From positions 62,001-126,000 of the forward strand of contig NZ_JBBPFS010000006.1 of NCBI RefSeq assembly GCF_038069765.1: a stretch of DNA of 64,000 nucleotides. Reading direction: 5' to 3'. Origin of the DNA: Arthrobacter_B sp038069765 (lineage in GTDB: Bacteria > Actinomycetota > Actinomycetes > Actinomycetales > Micrococcaceae). Made by a program: the position numbers and the translations under genes. Of the stretch, positions 26,542-36,879 are shown piece by piece; the stretch's first letter is position 1; each line of letters starts with the position of its first letter. The notes under the pieces are model-generated. The model was given only the letters and a program-made list of their open reading frames with translations. It was not told where the DNA came from and ran no database searches.

Positions 26542-26610
26542 GTGCCCAGCCTAGTTTGCCGGTGCGGCAGACTAGGCTTGAGGATAAGGATCAGCTGATG
26601 GGAGCGTCGT

Positions 26611-28086
26611 GTGTGGGTGGCATTAACCGGTTCGACGCTGCCTTTGTGGATTGCCACCGCACTCACCATCCTTGACTACGCCATCCGAATCATTGCGCTG
26701 GGCGTGGTTCCCGGCAACCGGCGCCCCACCACCGCCATGGCCTGGCTGCTGTGCATCTTCTTCCTTCCGGTCCCGGGAATCATCCTGTTCCTGCTCTTCG
26801 GGAACTTCCGGCTGTCTGAACACCGGGTGAAACGGCAGGCTGAAGTCAACCGGGCCGTACGTGAGAACACCCGCGAACTCGAGGCCGAAGGCAGCCGGTA
26901 TTCCGGTCCCGAGTGGGTGGTTTCCGCCACCGAGCTGAACCGCAGGCTGGGATCGTTCCCGAGCCTGGACGGCAACAAAGTGGAACTGCAGCGGGACTAC
27001 GACGAATCCATCAGGGAGATGACCGAGGTGGTCCGGGGCGCGCAGAAATACGTGCACGTCGAGTTCTACATCATGAGTTACGACGCCGTCACCCGGGACT
27101 TCTTTGCCGCCCTCAAGGAAGCGGCGGCCCGCGGCGTGCCGGTGCGGCTCCTGTTTGACCACATCGGCACCCTGCGGGTGAAGGGATACCGCAAGCTGCT
27201 CAAGGAACTGCGCAGCACCGACATCCAGTGGCGGCGCATGCTGCCCATCCTTCCGGCCCGCGGCCAGTGGCGCCGCCCGGACCTGCGCAACCACCGGAAG
27301 ATCCTCGTGGTGGACGGCCAGGTGGCCTACACCGGTTCGCAGAACCTGGTGGAACCGTCCTACCGCAAGCCCCGCAACCACAGGATGGGGCGCAAATGGG
27401 TGGAGCTGATGGCCCGCCTGGAGGGGCCGGTGGTTGACGAAATCAACGTGGTGTTCGCGACCGACTGGAACGCGGAAACCGACGAGAACCTGGAACGCGA
27501 ACTCAGCCTCTACGAGTGGACAACGCACCCCGGTGAAGTCACCTGCCAGGTGGTGCCCAGCGGTCCCGGATTCTCCACCGAAAACAACCTCCGGCTCTTC
27601 ACCTCCCTGATCTATTCGGCCTCGGACCGGATTTCCATCACCAGCCCGTACTTCGTTCCTGACGATTCGCTGCTGTATGCCATTACGACGGCGGCGCAGC
27701 GCGGCGTGCAGGTGGAGCTTTTTGTATCCGAGAAGGGCGACCAGTTCCTGGTGGACCACGCCCAGCGCTCCTACTACGAGGCGCTGCTGCGGGCCGGCAT
27801 CCGGATCTATCTCTACCCGAAGCCGCTGGTCCTTCACGCCAAGCACTTCACCATCGACAACGAGGTGGCGGTGCTCGGTTCCTCAAACATGGACATGCGG
27901 TCCTTTTCGCTGAACCTGGAGGTGTCGATCATGATGTTTGACGGCGACATCGTGGCGAAAACCCGCCGGATCGAGGACACCTACCGTTCCATGTCGCGGG
28001 AGCTGCTGCTCTCCGAGTGGGTGGACCGCCCGGTCTGGCAGCGGTACATCGACAATGTGTGCCGGCTGACGGCCACGCTGCAGTAA
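26611..28086 (+). CDS. cls: Cardiolipin synthase
   Basis: 491 residues. Two N-terminal membrane segments (about 5-25 and 35-60, with a PLDc_N-type MAWLLCIFFLPVPGIILFLLFGNFRL) precede two phospholipase D motifs: NHRKILVVDGQVAYTGSQN and HAKHFTIDNEVAVLGSSNMDMRSF. These HxKx4D sites join two phosphatidylglycerols to cardiolipin. The first motif has NHRK rather than VHRK, with the catalytic His and Lys kept. GTG start with GGGAG six bases upstream. It sits divergently from pabC. Confidence 0.93.
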   Translation: MWVALTGSTLPLWIATALTILDYAIRIIALGVVPGNRRPTTAMAWLLCIFFLPVPGIILFLLFGNFRLSEHRVKRQAEVNRAVRENTRELEAEGSRYSGPEWVVSATELNRRLGSFPSLDGNKVELQRDYDESIREMTEVVRGAQKYVHVEFYIMSYDAVTRDFFAALKEAAARGVPVRLLFDHIGTLRVKGYRKLLKELRSTDIQWRRMLPILPARGQWRRPDLRNHRKILVVDGQVAYTGSQNLVEPSYRKPRNHRMGRKWVELMARLEGPVVDEINVVFATDWNAETDENLERELSLYEWTTHPGEVTCQVVPSGPGFSTENNLRLFTSLIYSASDRISITSPYFVPDDSLLYAITTAAQRGVQVELFVSEKGDQFLVDHAQRSYYEALLRAGIRIYLYPKPLVLHAKHFTIDNEVAVLGSSNMDMRSFSLNLEVSIMMFDGDIVAKTRRIEDTYRSMSRELLLSEWVDRPVWQRYIDNVCRLTATLQ

Positions 28087-28102
28087 CCGGCCGGGCCGTT
28101 CC

Positions 28103-30253
28103 TCAGCCGGGGAACCGGGCGCCCAGTGCGCTGAGGACGCCGAAGGCCTTGGCCCGGATTTCCTCCCATTCCGCTGCCGGATCGGAGTCGGCAGTGACGG
28201 CTCCGCCCACCCCCAGCGTCAGCGAGTTTCCCTGAACCCCCAGGGTGCGGATCACCACCGAAAGATCAGCGGCTCCGGTGAGGGAAAACCAGCCGGCGAC
28301 GCCGGAATAGGGGCCGCGCGGCGCACCCTCCAGCCGGTCGAGGATGGCCATGGTGCTGATCTTCGGAGCGCCGGTCATGGATCCGGGCGGGAAGGCGGCG
28401 GCAACAGCTTCAGCCCGGGACGCTTCGGGAAGCAGACGGGCATCGACGGTGCTGACCAGCTGATGGACCGTGGCGTAGCTTTCCACTGCGAACAGCCGCG
28501 GAACGGTGACGGACCCCGGAACTGCGGAACGGGACAGGTCATTGCGCAGCAGGTCCACGATCATGACGTTTTCAGCGCGGTCCTTCAGCGATGTCACCAG
28601 GTCTTCCTCCAGCTCCCGGTCCGCTTGCGCAGTGGCGCCGCGCGGGCGGGTTCCCTTGATGGGTTCGGCGCGCATCAGCCCGGAGGCGTCCATGGACAGG
28701 AATCGCTCCGGTGAGGTGCCGGCCAGAGCGAAACTGCCGAACCGCAGCAGGGAAGCAAACGGTGCGGGGCTGCGCCGCCGAAGTGCGCGGTACATCTCCA
28801 GCAGCGTCCGGCTGTCGGGCGGAACCGACAGCCGGGCGCTCAGGGACGTGGTCAGGCAGACTTCGTAGGAATTGCCGTCCGCAATTTCCTGCTGGGCGGA
28901 CCGGACCTTTGCCAGATAGGAGTCCCGGCTGTCCCGGACGGTGAATTCCGGGGCGCTTTGAATCGGCCGGACGGGAGCCTGCGGGACGGAGGGAATTCCG
29001 CCGGAGCCCGCGCCGCCGACACCGCCGACACCGCCGACACCGCCGACACCGGCGGCAGCGTGCGCTGCGTGCCTGACCCGGCCGGCCCACGCGCCGTCGT
29101 CATCGCCCAGTGTCAGCGCGTACAGGCAGCGCAGTTCGTGGTCCAGCACCACTGCCCGGCCCGCAAAAAGCAGGGCGGCGTCCGGCGCCCCGTCCGCGGG
29201 CGGAGCGGCGTCGGAGCCGCCGGTTTCGCGCTTGAGCTCGTATCCCAGGAAACCCAGCCAGCCCAGGGCGAATCCGCAGGGGTAGTCCTCGGGTACGGCG
29301 GCCCGGGGCTCGCCCCACACCGAGTCCAGCCACTGGAAAAACGGACCGGGGCGGGACACCGTGACCGGCCCGGACACCACGGTGGTCACGCCGCTGCGGT
29401 GCTCGGCGTACCTGCCCAGCGCTCCGCCGTCGTCGGCCATGATGCTGTACCGGCTGCGCGCGGCAATGTGTGCGGCGCCGGACCCCGCGGGAAGCCCGGG
29501 GGCCGCCGCGCTGGAACTGTCCAGCCAGACCGCGCGCGCCGAGTCCGTGTACAGGGCGGCAAACAACTCTGCGGGATCGGGCTGCGCCTCGATCCGATGC
29601 ACGCGGACGGCGGCGGACGCGGCACCTGTTTCGGGCCGGGCCAGCTGCAGCCGCGGCAGGGACAGATCAGCCAGGGCGCGCAGGACATAACCCGCGGCTT
29701 CCGCCGGAGTTCCGCGCCGGTGCTGCCGGTCAACGGTGATGTCCGCGCGTTCCGCGGCGGGATCCGCGGCCGCCCAGCTGCGTTCCTGCGCCGCCCAGCG
29801 CTCCCAGTGCGGTGCGTAGGTTTCACCGTCGCGTTCCAGCGCCTGTTCCCGGCGCAGCTCGGCGGGCGCCTGCACCCACACTGCGGCGTCAAGCAGCTGC
29901 CCCGCAGCGGCGGCGGTGGCTCCAACGCCCTCCACTATGACGATTTCCGCCGGCTCCGTGGTGCGGGCCGGACCGTAGCGGCCCGCGTCCCAGTCCCATG
30001 CCTGCCAGACCGCCGGGCGTCCTGCTGCCAGCGGCGCTGCGACCTGCCCGCAGTAGTAGGCGATGCCGTCGGCCAGGCCGTCCCAGCCCGGATAGATATC
30101 CTCCAGATGGAACAGGGACACCCGGTGGTGGGCGCGCAGGGCGGCGGCCAGTTCAATGGCGAGAGTCGTTTTTCCGGCACCGGAGAAGCCGTCGACGGCG
30201 ATCATCACCGGCAGGGCGGCGGTGCCGGCGGCCGTGGGGGAGGGAAGAGGCAT
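28103..30253 (-). CDS. pabB: Fusion of a P-loop kinase-like domain with aminodeoxychorismate synthase component I
   Basis: 716 residues. Residues about 15-200 form a P-loop kinase-like domain: Walker A GFSGAGKT (22-29), HLEDIYPGWDGL as in uridine-kinase-type enzymes, and VIVEGVGA as Walker B. Residues ~240-716 are a chorismate-binding enzyme with SYEVCLTTSLSARL, PIKGTRPRG, DLLRNDLSRSAV and PPGSMTGAPK. The Lys in PIKGT marks aminodeoxychorismate synthase rather than anthranilate synthase. It would aminate chorismate using ammonia from a PabA partner not seen in this window. The kinase substrate is unknown. A Val-Gly-Gly repeat linker lies near residue 402. The ATG overlaps the upstream phosphatase stop (TAATG). 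Confidence 0.88.
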   Translation of the reverse strand: MPLPSPTAAGTAALPVMIAVDGFSGAGKTTLAIELAAALRAHHRVSLFHLEDIYPGWDGLADGIAYYCGQVAAPLAAGRPAVWQAWDWDAGRYGPARTTEPAEIVIVEGVGATAAAAGQLLDAAVWVQAPAELRREQALERDGETYAPHWERWAAQERSWAAADPAAERADITVDRQHRRGTPAEAAGYVLRALADLSLPRLQLARPETGAASAAVRVHRIEAQPDPAELFAALYTDSARAVWLDSSSAAAPGLPAGSGAAHIAARSRYSIMADDGGALGRYAEHRSGVTTVVSGPVTVSRPGPFFQWLDSVWGEPRAAVPEDYPCGFALGWLGFLGYELKRETGGSDAAPPADGAPDAALLFAGRAVVLDHELRCLYALTLGDDDGAWAGRVRHAAHAAAGVGGVGGVGGVGGAGSGGIPSVPQAPVRPIQSAPEFTVRDSRDSYLAKVRSAQQEIADGNSYEVCLTTSLSARLSVPPDSRTLLEMYRALRRRSPAPFASLLRFGSFALAGTSPERFLSMDASGLMRAEPIKGTRPRGATAQADRELEEDLVTSLKDRAENVMIVDLLRNDLSRSAVPGSVTVPRLFAVESYATVHQLVSTVDARLLPEASRAEAVAAAFPPGSMTGAPKISTMAILDRLEGAPRGPYSGVAGWFSLTGAADLSVVIRTLGVQGNSLTLGVGGAVTADSDPAAEWEEIRAKAFGVLSALGARFPG
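29013..29048. repeat. Four tandem 9-bp repeats inside the kinase-PabB gene
   Basis: Four perfect copies of CCGCCGACA in a row, encoding Val-Gly-Gly units on the minus strand. Gain or loss of a copy keeps the frame, so linker length could vary between strains. Confidence 0.9.
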
Positions 30254-30774
30254 TAGCCCGCGGTGCCGGAAGCTGCGACCAGGGCGGCGGCCGCATGCTG
30301 CACGATGCCGGGGACCGCGGCTGTAATCAGGGCGTAGGAGGAATCGAAGTCCCGCATGTCGCCGTACCAGGGATCCTCGATGCCGAGCTGTTCCGGGGGA
30401 AGGCCGGCCGCGGCCGGATCGAAGCTGCGGAGCAGGCGGATTTTGTCCCGGTCCGTTTCAGTGCGGGCCAGGTCCTGGAGCTCCAGCAGATGGCCGTAGT
30501 CCAGGGCCAGAATCAGGTCGAGGGCTGCAAACTCTTCCGGCTCGAAGGCGCGGGCCCGGAACGGCGCAAGGTCGGCCGCGGAAAAACCGTGCTTGAGCAG
30601 CTCGGCCCTGGTGCGGTCATCCATGGGGCGTCCGGCCTCCCACCCGGTGACGCCCGCGGAAGTTACGCTCACACGGGCTCCCAGGCCGGCGTCTTCAAAA
30701 GCACGGGTCAAACAAAACTGGGCCATGGGGGAGCGGCAGATGTTGCCGGTGCACACCGCACTGATTCGGTACAT
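30253..30774 (-). CDS. Low-molecular-weight protein-tyrosine phosphatase
   Basis: 173 residues. The P-loop CTGNICRS (8-15) carries nucleophile C8 and phosphate-binding R14. The general acid is D134 in GIEDPWYG. It resembles actinobacterial PtpA-like enzymes. It removes phosphate from tyrosine residues; the target is unknown. Its stop overlaps the start of the kinase-PabB gene, so they are co-translated. The pairing may be coincidental rather than functional. Confidence 0.92.
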   Translation of the reverse strand: MYRISAVCTGNICRSPMAQFCLTRAFEDAGLGARVSVTSAGVTGWEAGRPMDDRTRAELLKHGFSAADLAPFRARAFEPEEFAALDLILALDYGHLLELQDLARTETDRDKIRLLRSFDPAAAGLPPEQLGIEDPWYGDMRDFDSSYALITAAVPGIVQHAAAALVAASGTAG

Positions 30775-30797
30775 TCCTCCAGCCTACCGAGTGGTTA

Positions 30798-31601
30798 TCA
30801 GGCCCAGGCAATCACTTCTCCCGACGGCAGCAGGAACCAGCCGTCAGCGGCCTGCGACCAGCGCCGCCAGCCTGCGGCCATCCGTTCCAGCCCGGCGCGG
30901 TCGCTCAACTCACGGTCCAGGGCCTGCTCCGCGAAGGCGGAGTGCAGCACCCGCTCGGCCCAGCCCTCCCCGAACCAGGCGCGGCGCTCCGGCGTGGCAT
31001 AGAGCCAGTTCGACGAGGAGGGCTCGAACTCGGTGAAACCGGCTTCCAGGATCCAGGCCACAAGCCGTCGGCCGGCGTCGGGCTCGGCAGCGTTGCCGCG
31101 GGCAATCCGCTGGTAGGTATCCATCCATTCCATGAGCTCCGGAAGCTCGGGATACCAGCTCATCCCGTGGAAATCGGCGTCGCGCACCGCCACAATGCCG
31201 CCGGGACGGGTCACCCGGCGCATCTCGCGCAGTGCCGCCACCGGGTCCGCCAGATGCTGGAGGACCTGGTGGGCGTGAATGACGTCGAACGTTCCGTCCG
31301 GGTAGTCCAGGTCGTACACGTTGCCCGCCGTGAAGCCGATGTTCGTCAGGCCGCGCGAGGCAGCAAGTTTCCGCGCCGAAGCAACAACGTCTTCGGACGG
31401 ATCCAGCCCGGTCACCGGACCCGGCTCCACCAGGTTGGCCAGGTCCGCGGTGATGCTGCCCGGGCCGCAGCCGACATCCAGCACCGCCAGGCCGGGTTCC
31501 AGGAATGGAAGCAGATAGGCGGCGGAATCAGCGGCGGTCCGTGCCGCGTGGGCGCCGACCACGCTGCTGTGGTGGCCGTGCGAATACTGTTCGGGAGCCA
31601 T
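30798..31601 (-). CDS. SAM-dependent class I methyltransferase
   Basis: 267 residues from the ATG at 31601. The Rossmann motif I is LDVGCGPGSIT (about 41-51). Acidic ribose-binding GLDPSEDVV and the DVIHAHQVLQHLADPVAALREMRRVTRPGG segment are typical of the UbiE/Methyltransf_11 group. Substrate unknown. A start at 31727 would add 42 unlikely residues. The chosen start has no Shine-Dalgarno sequence, but TATTCT ends six bases before it, indicating a leaderless message. Divergent from dnaK. Confidence 0.85.
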   Translation of the reverse strand: MAPEQYSHGHHSSVVGAHAARTAADSAAYLLPFLEPGLAVLDVGCGPGSITADLANLVEPGPVTGLDPSEDVVASARKLAASRGLTNIGFTAGNVYDLDYPDGTFDVIHAHQVLQHLADPVAALREMRRVTRPGGIVAVRDADFHGMSWYPELPELMEWMDTYQRIARGNAAEPDAGRRLVAWILEAGFTEFEPSSSNWLYATPERRAWFGEGWAERVLHSAFAEQALDRELSDRAGLERMAAGWRRWSQAADGWFLLPSGEVIAWA

Positions 31602-31717
31602 AGGAGGAGAATACGCGGGCCGCGGACCGGATTGTCCGGAGTTCGCGGCGTGTGTCCTTCCTGGCGCCTGGAAGCCCCGCGCCGATGCCGTCAAGACCCG
31701 GCCGGCAGATACACAGA

Positions 31718-31789
31718 GTTGAGTCAATCAGGCTCAACTTTGTTGACAAAGCCGATGCTCTGAGTAAAGTTGAGTGCAGAAGGCTCAAG
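31718..31789 (+). promoter_or_regulatory. dnaK promoter with two HspR (HAIR) operators
   Basis: A promoter with -35 TTGACA (31743-31748), 16-base spacer and -10 TAAAGT (31765-31770). Operator 1 is GTTGAGT-N7-GCTCAAC (31718-31738) just upstream of the -35. Operator 2 is GTTGAGT-N7-GCTCAAG (31769-31789), overlapping the -10 end. Both follow the known HAIR consensus CTTGAGT-N7-ACTCAAG with one or two changes. HspR, encoded at the end of this operon, should repress here until heat stress. Confidence 0.9.
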
Positions 31790-31852
31790 ACGCGCTGCGG
31801 GATGGGTGATTCCTCCCAACGGCGTCGTTTTCCACGGAAAGAGGAAGCAAAC

Positions 31853-33733
<1,881 letters not shown>

Positions 33734-33735
33734 TC

Positions 33736-34365
33736 ATGACGGCAGGGAACGAAAACCCCAACGAGAAGCCCGACCCCAACGAGCAGGAAGCCGCCGGGCA
33801 GCCGGCGGGGTCCGGCAGCTCACCGGCTGACGCATCGGAAGCTCCGGCTTCCGGTGCAGACGCCGGAGCTGACGGTGATGCCCTGGCCCAGGCCGAGCAG
33901 ATCCTCAACAGCGCCGGCGCGCCGGACCAGCCGCAGGAAGCGGGTTCCACGGAAGCCGCCGAACTGCGGAACGATCTGCTGCGGCTGCAGGCCGAGTACG
34001 TCAACTACCGCAAGCGGGTGGAGCGTGACCGCGACGTTGCACGGGAAATGGCTGTCATCGGAGTCCTGAACTCCCTGATGCCGGTCCTGGATGACATCGA
34101 CGCAGCGCGCCAGCATGGCGACCTGGCGGACGGGCCGTTTGCCTCGATCGCCAACAAGCTGGAAAACACGCTGAAGACGTACGGCCTGGGCAGGATCGAC
34201 GAAGTGGGGGTCGAGTTCGACCCGAACATCCACGAAGCGTTGATTCAGCAGCAGAGCCCGGACGTCCAGCTGGATACAGTGACGCAGATCCTGCGGGCCG
34301 GTTACAAGGCCAATGACAGGGTGCTGCGGGCGGCACAGGTTATCGTCTCCGTTCCGGAGCAGTAA
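33736..34365 (+). CDS. grpE: Nucleotide exchange factor GrpE
   Basis: 209 residues. An acidic, Pro/Ala-rich disordered N-terminal third precedes a helical dimer region (ELRNDLLRLQAEYVNYRKRVERDR) and the beta-wing with VGVEFDPNIHEALIQQQS and RVLRAAQVIVSVPE. It releases ADP from DnaK. The ATG follows the dnaK stop after two bases, so translation is coupled. A T-tailed hairpin comes five bases after its stop. Confidence 0.96.
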   Translation: MTAGNENPNEKPDPNEQEAAGQPAGSGSSPADASEAPASGADAGADGDALAQAEQILNSAGAPDQPQEAGSTEAAELRNDLLRLQAEYVNYRKRVERDRDVAREMAVIGVLNSLMPVLDDIDAARQHGDLADGPFASIANKLENTLKTYGLGRIDEVGVEFDPNIHEALIQQQSPDVQLDTVTQILRAGYKANDRVLRAAQVIVSVPEQ

Positions 34366-34369
34366 CCTC

Positions 34370-34412
34370 GGGTGCCCGGGACCGTCACGGCCCCGGGCAC
34401 CCTTTTTCTTTT
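34370..34412 (+). terminator. Intrinsic terminator between grpE and dnaJ
   Basis: An 11-bp perfect stem (GGGTGCCCGGG at 34370-34380 and its complement at 34392-34402), followed by TTTTTCTTTT. It has every mark of a terminator, yet dnaJ and hspR follow on the same strand. It may therefore act as a partial stop that lowers their level relative to dnaK-grpE. Confidence 0.88.
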
Positions 34413-34424
34413 CGCAGTGCACGT

Positions 34425-34455
34425 CCTGCCCGTAACCCCACGGGTTCCGGGCAGG
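34425..34455 (+). promoter_or_regulatory. Hairpin in the dnaJ leader
   Basis: CCTGCCCG (34425-34432) pairs with CGGGCAGG (34448-34455). AACCC and GGGTT pair inside, with one T-C mismatch and a three-base loop. It stands about 15 bases before the dnaJ ribosome binding site. It could mark a processed 5' end or affect translation. Confidence 0.7.
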
Positions 34456-34483
34456 AGCAGGAATTTATGGAAGGGGACTCCAA

Positions 34484-35482
34484 TTGGCTAGTCAGGATTG
34501 GGTCGATAAGGATTTTTACAAGATTCTGGGTGTCCCCAAGGACGCGTCGGAAGCCGATATCAAGAAGGCTTATCGGAAGCTGGCGCGAAAGTACCATCCG
34601 GACCAGAATCAGGACGATGCCAACGCCGAGCGGATGTTCAAGGACCTGTCCGAGGCCTACTCGGTGCTGTCCGACGCCGAAGAGCGCCAGCAGTACGACG
34701 CGATCCGTGCCATGGGCAGCGGGGCGCGCTTCTCCGCCGGCGGTCCGGGCGGTGCAGGCCCCGGCGGCGGCGCCGGTTTTGAGGATCTGTTTGGCGGACT
34801 GTTCGGCCAGGGCGCCCGTCCCGGCGGCCGCCGCACCACCTACAGCACCCCGGGCGGCAGCAACATCCCGCCCGAGTTCGCCGATCTGTTCGGCGGAGGC
34901 GGCTTTGGCGGCGGCGGTTTCGGCTCGGCCCCGCCTCAGAAGGGGGCTGACCGGACGGCCAGCACCACCATTTCCTTCGCGGGGTCCATCAACGGAACGG
35001 TTATTGGCCTGCGCGAGCCCAGCGGCGAAGTCGTTGAAGTGCGGGTGCCTGCCGGTGTGAAGGACGGCCAGAAGATCCGTGTCCGCGGCAAGGGCCAGCC
35101 CGGGGCGGCCGGCAACGGTGACCTCATGGTGACGGTGAACGTCACCCCGCACGACTTCTTTGTCCGCGACGGCAACAACATCCGCATCCACGTACCGGTG
35201 AGCTTCCCGGAGGCCGCGCTGGGCGCCACCATTGAGGTGCCCACCCTGACCGGAGACAAGGTGAGGCTGAAGGTGCCGGCGGGAACCCCGTCCGGCCGCA
35301 CCCTGCGGGTGAAGGGCCGGGGCGTCCACACCGCAAAGGGCGACGGTGATCTCCTGGTCACCATCGACGTCGCCGTCCCTTCGCATCTGAACAAGGAAGC
35401 CCGGGCGGCGGTCGAAGCTTTCGCTGAGGCCACAAAGGGCGAAGATCCCCGGGCCGGACTGGCGTCCAAGGCCCGGCTCTAG
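34484..35482 (+). CDS. dnaJ: DnaJ-type co-chaperone lacking the zinc finger
   Basis: 332 residues. The J domain (about 9-73) has HPD at 38-40, which stimulates DnaK ATPase. A long Gly/Phe-rich region (about 78-155) and the two C-terminal beta domains follow. The four CxxCxGxG zinc-binding repeats of classical DnaJ are missing, and the protein has no Cys at all. It is therefore a type II (CbpA-like) J protein, as known for the dnaK-operon DnaJ of some actinobacteria. TTG start with AAGGGG seven bases upstream, a weak start that would lower its level. Confidence 0.95.
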   Translation: MASQDWVDKDFYKILGVPKDASEADIKKAYRKLARKYHPDQNQDDANAERMFKDLSEAYSVLSDAEERQQYDAIRAMGSGARFSAGGPGGAGPGGGAGFEDLFGGLFGQGARPGGRRTTYSTPGGSNIPPEFADLFGGGGFGGGGFGSAPPQKGADRTASTTISFAGSINGTVIGLREPSGEVVEVRVPAGVKDGQKIRVRGKGQPGAAGNGDLMVTVNVTPHDFFVRDGNNIRIHVPVSFPEAALGATIEVPTLTGDKVRLKVPAGTPSGRTLRVKGRGVHTAKGDGDLLVTIDVAVPSHLNKEARAAVEAFAEATKGEDPRAGLASKARL

Positions 35483-35490
35483 CAGCGCAC

Positions 35491-35530
35491 ACCCGGTTCG
35501 GTTTCCCGTGCCCCGGGAGCCGAACCGGGT
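35491..35530 (+). terminator. Strong hairpin between dnaJ and hspR
   Basis: ACCCGGTTCGG (35491-35501) pairs perfectly with CCGAACCGGGT (35520-35530). TCCCG and CGGGA pair inside. Only a short T-poor stretch follows, so it may be a leaky terminator or a 3'-end stabiliser rather than a full stop. hspR begins 37 bases later. Confidence 0.65.
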
Positions 35531-35566
35531 TATCGTTACTACTTCAACTGCTGTCAAGGAGGAACA

Positions 35567-36079
35567 ATGGGCATCGATGTCAATGCGCCTATTTTTGTGA
35601 TCTCCGTTGCCGCGGAACTGGCGGACATGCATCCGCAGACCCTGCGGCAGTACGACCGGCTGGGTATTGTCTGTCCCAGCCGCGCTCCGGGCAGGTCACG
35701 GCGCTATTCGCAGCATGACATCGAAATGCTTCGCGAGGTTCAGCGGCTCTCCCAGGAGGGTGTGTCCCTGGAGGGCATCAAACGCATCATGCACCTCGAA
35801 AACCAGGTGTCCGGGCTGCGCGCCCGGGTCCAGGAACTGTCCGAGGAATTGGAATCCATGCAGCAGCGCAACCCCGACCGGAGCAGGGTCTTCGCGGCCG
35901 GCCTGGCCGGCGACGTCGTGACCCTGACCCGCGGACAGCGGCCGCCGGCGTCGCGCCCCTTCGCGAGCCAGCTCAGCCTGGCGTCACTGGTTCAGCGGCG
36001 CGGCAAGCTGCGCGCCCTGCCGGCCGGGAAGCAGGAACCCGTGGACTACGCCGACGGCGGCTACGTCCCGTCCCTCTAG
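35567..36079 (+). CDS. hspR: Heat-shock repressor HspR (MerR family)
   Basis: 170 residues. The winged-helix MerR DNA-binding domain spans about 11-80 (FVISVAAELADMHPQTLRQYDRLGIVCPSRAPGRSRRYSQHDIEMLREVQRL). A coiled coil (about 88-110, LRARVQELSEELESMQQR) follows. The C-terminal basic segment is longer than in Streptomyces HspR. HspR binds HAIR repeats and needs DnaK as co-repressor. Such repeats lie at the dnaK and clpB promoters. AAGGAGG before the ATG is near-perfect. Its TAG stop overlaps the stop of the convergent permease gene. Confidence 0.95.
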   Translation: MGIDVNAPIFVISVAAELADMHPQTLRQYDRLGIVCPSRAPGRSRRYSQHDIEMLREVQRLSQEGVSLEGIKRIMHLENQVSGLRARVQELSEELESMQQRNPDRSRVFAAGLAGDVVTLTRGQRPPASRPFASQLSLASLVQRRGKLRALPAGKQEPVDYADGGYVPSL

Positions 36080-36879
36080 CGGAACCGGCGGCCCTGGTCG
36101 CGGCGGTTGGCCCAGACCGCCAGGGCGCCGAGGAGCAGTGTCCAGGCCAGCAGGCACGGCAGTGCGGCCGGCCCGAGCGGTTCACCGGAGAATACCGCCA
36201 CCGAGACATCCCGCGCGGCCCGGGTGGGCAGGAACAGGGAGAACGTGTTCAGTCCCGGACTGAACAGATCCGGCGGAAGCATCAGCCCGCCCGCAAACGC
36301 CAGCGGAAAGAACACCACCTGGGTCACTGCAATGGCCACCTTTGAGGTGCACAGATAGCCGATCAGCAGTCCCAGAAACAGGAACGGCAGGCCGCACACC
36401 AGCCACACCGCAACCGCGGCCGGGACCCGCCACCAGGAGACCAGCCCGGTGGTAAAGGCCTCCAGTGCCGCGGTGGTGAACAGGCCCACCAGCATCACCG
36501 GGACCAGGGCGAAGAAAGCGAACATCATGGCCGTCAGGGCGCGTCCGACGGTGGGCGGCACGGCCCCCGCCGGCAGCGTCCGCACGTAGCTGCTCCACGG
36601 GTTGGCGCGCTCCTCTGCAACACCGATGCCGTAGTTGAAGAGGAACGAGCTCATGACGCCGAAGAGGGCGAGCTGGGAAATGGCCATCAGCGACGCAACG
36701 GGATTGGATGTGATTGCCTCCTGCGGGAGCACGAAAAACACCAGGGCCAGGGTGGGGAACACTGTCGAGGAAATCACCGAGATCGGAATCCGCAGCTGCT
36801 CCAAAACCTGGGCCTTGGCGTGGGCCCGGATCAGCTCCGTCCGGGATCGTCCGCGTGCCGGGGCGGATACTGCGCTCAT
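36076..36879 (-). CDS. ABC-2 type exporter permease
   Basis: 267 residues with six helices. The amphipathic N-terminal stretch (about 14-30, RTELIRAHAKAQVLEQLR) and the layout of helices with a hydrophilic VRTLPAG loop after the second are typical of ABC-2 permeases. It should export a drug, lipid or peptide with the ATPase encoded upstream, to which it is joined by an ATGA overlap. Substrate unknown. Confidence 0.87.
   Translation of the reverse strand: MSAVSAPARGRSRTELIRAHAKAQVLEQLRIPISVISSTVFPTLALVFFVLPQEAITSNPVASLMAISQLALFGVMSSFLFNYGIGVAEERANPWSSYVRTLPAGAVPPTVGRALTAMMFAFFALVPVMLVGLFTTAALEAFTTGLVSWWRVPAAVAVWLVCGLPFLFLGLLIGYLCTSKVAIAVTQVVFFPLAFAGGLMLPPDLFSPGLNTFSLFLPTRAARDVSVAVFSGEPLGPAALPCLLAWTLLLGALAVWANRRDQGRRFR

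Noticed and set aside
29013..29048. Tandem repeats as a possible CRISPR array
   Set aside because: Nine-base units without spacers, in frame inside a gene; no cas genes in the window.
28958..30256. A 432-codon open frame opposite the kinase-PabB gene
   Set aside because: Composition typical of an antisense frame, whereas the minus strand has clear catalytic motifs.
31602..31852. N-terminal extension of DnaK
   Set aside because: The extra codons cover the promoter and HspR operators; the ATG at 31853 matches the DnaK family start.
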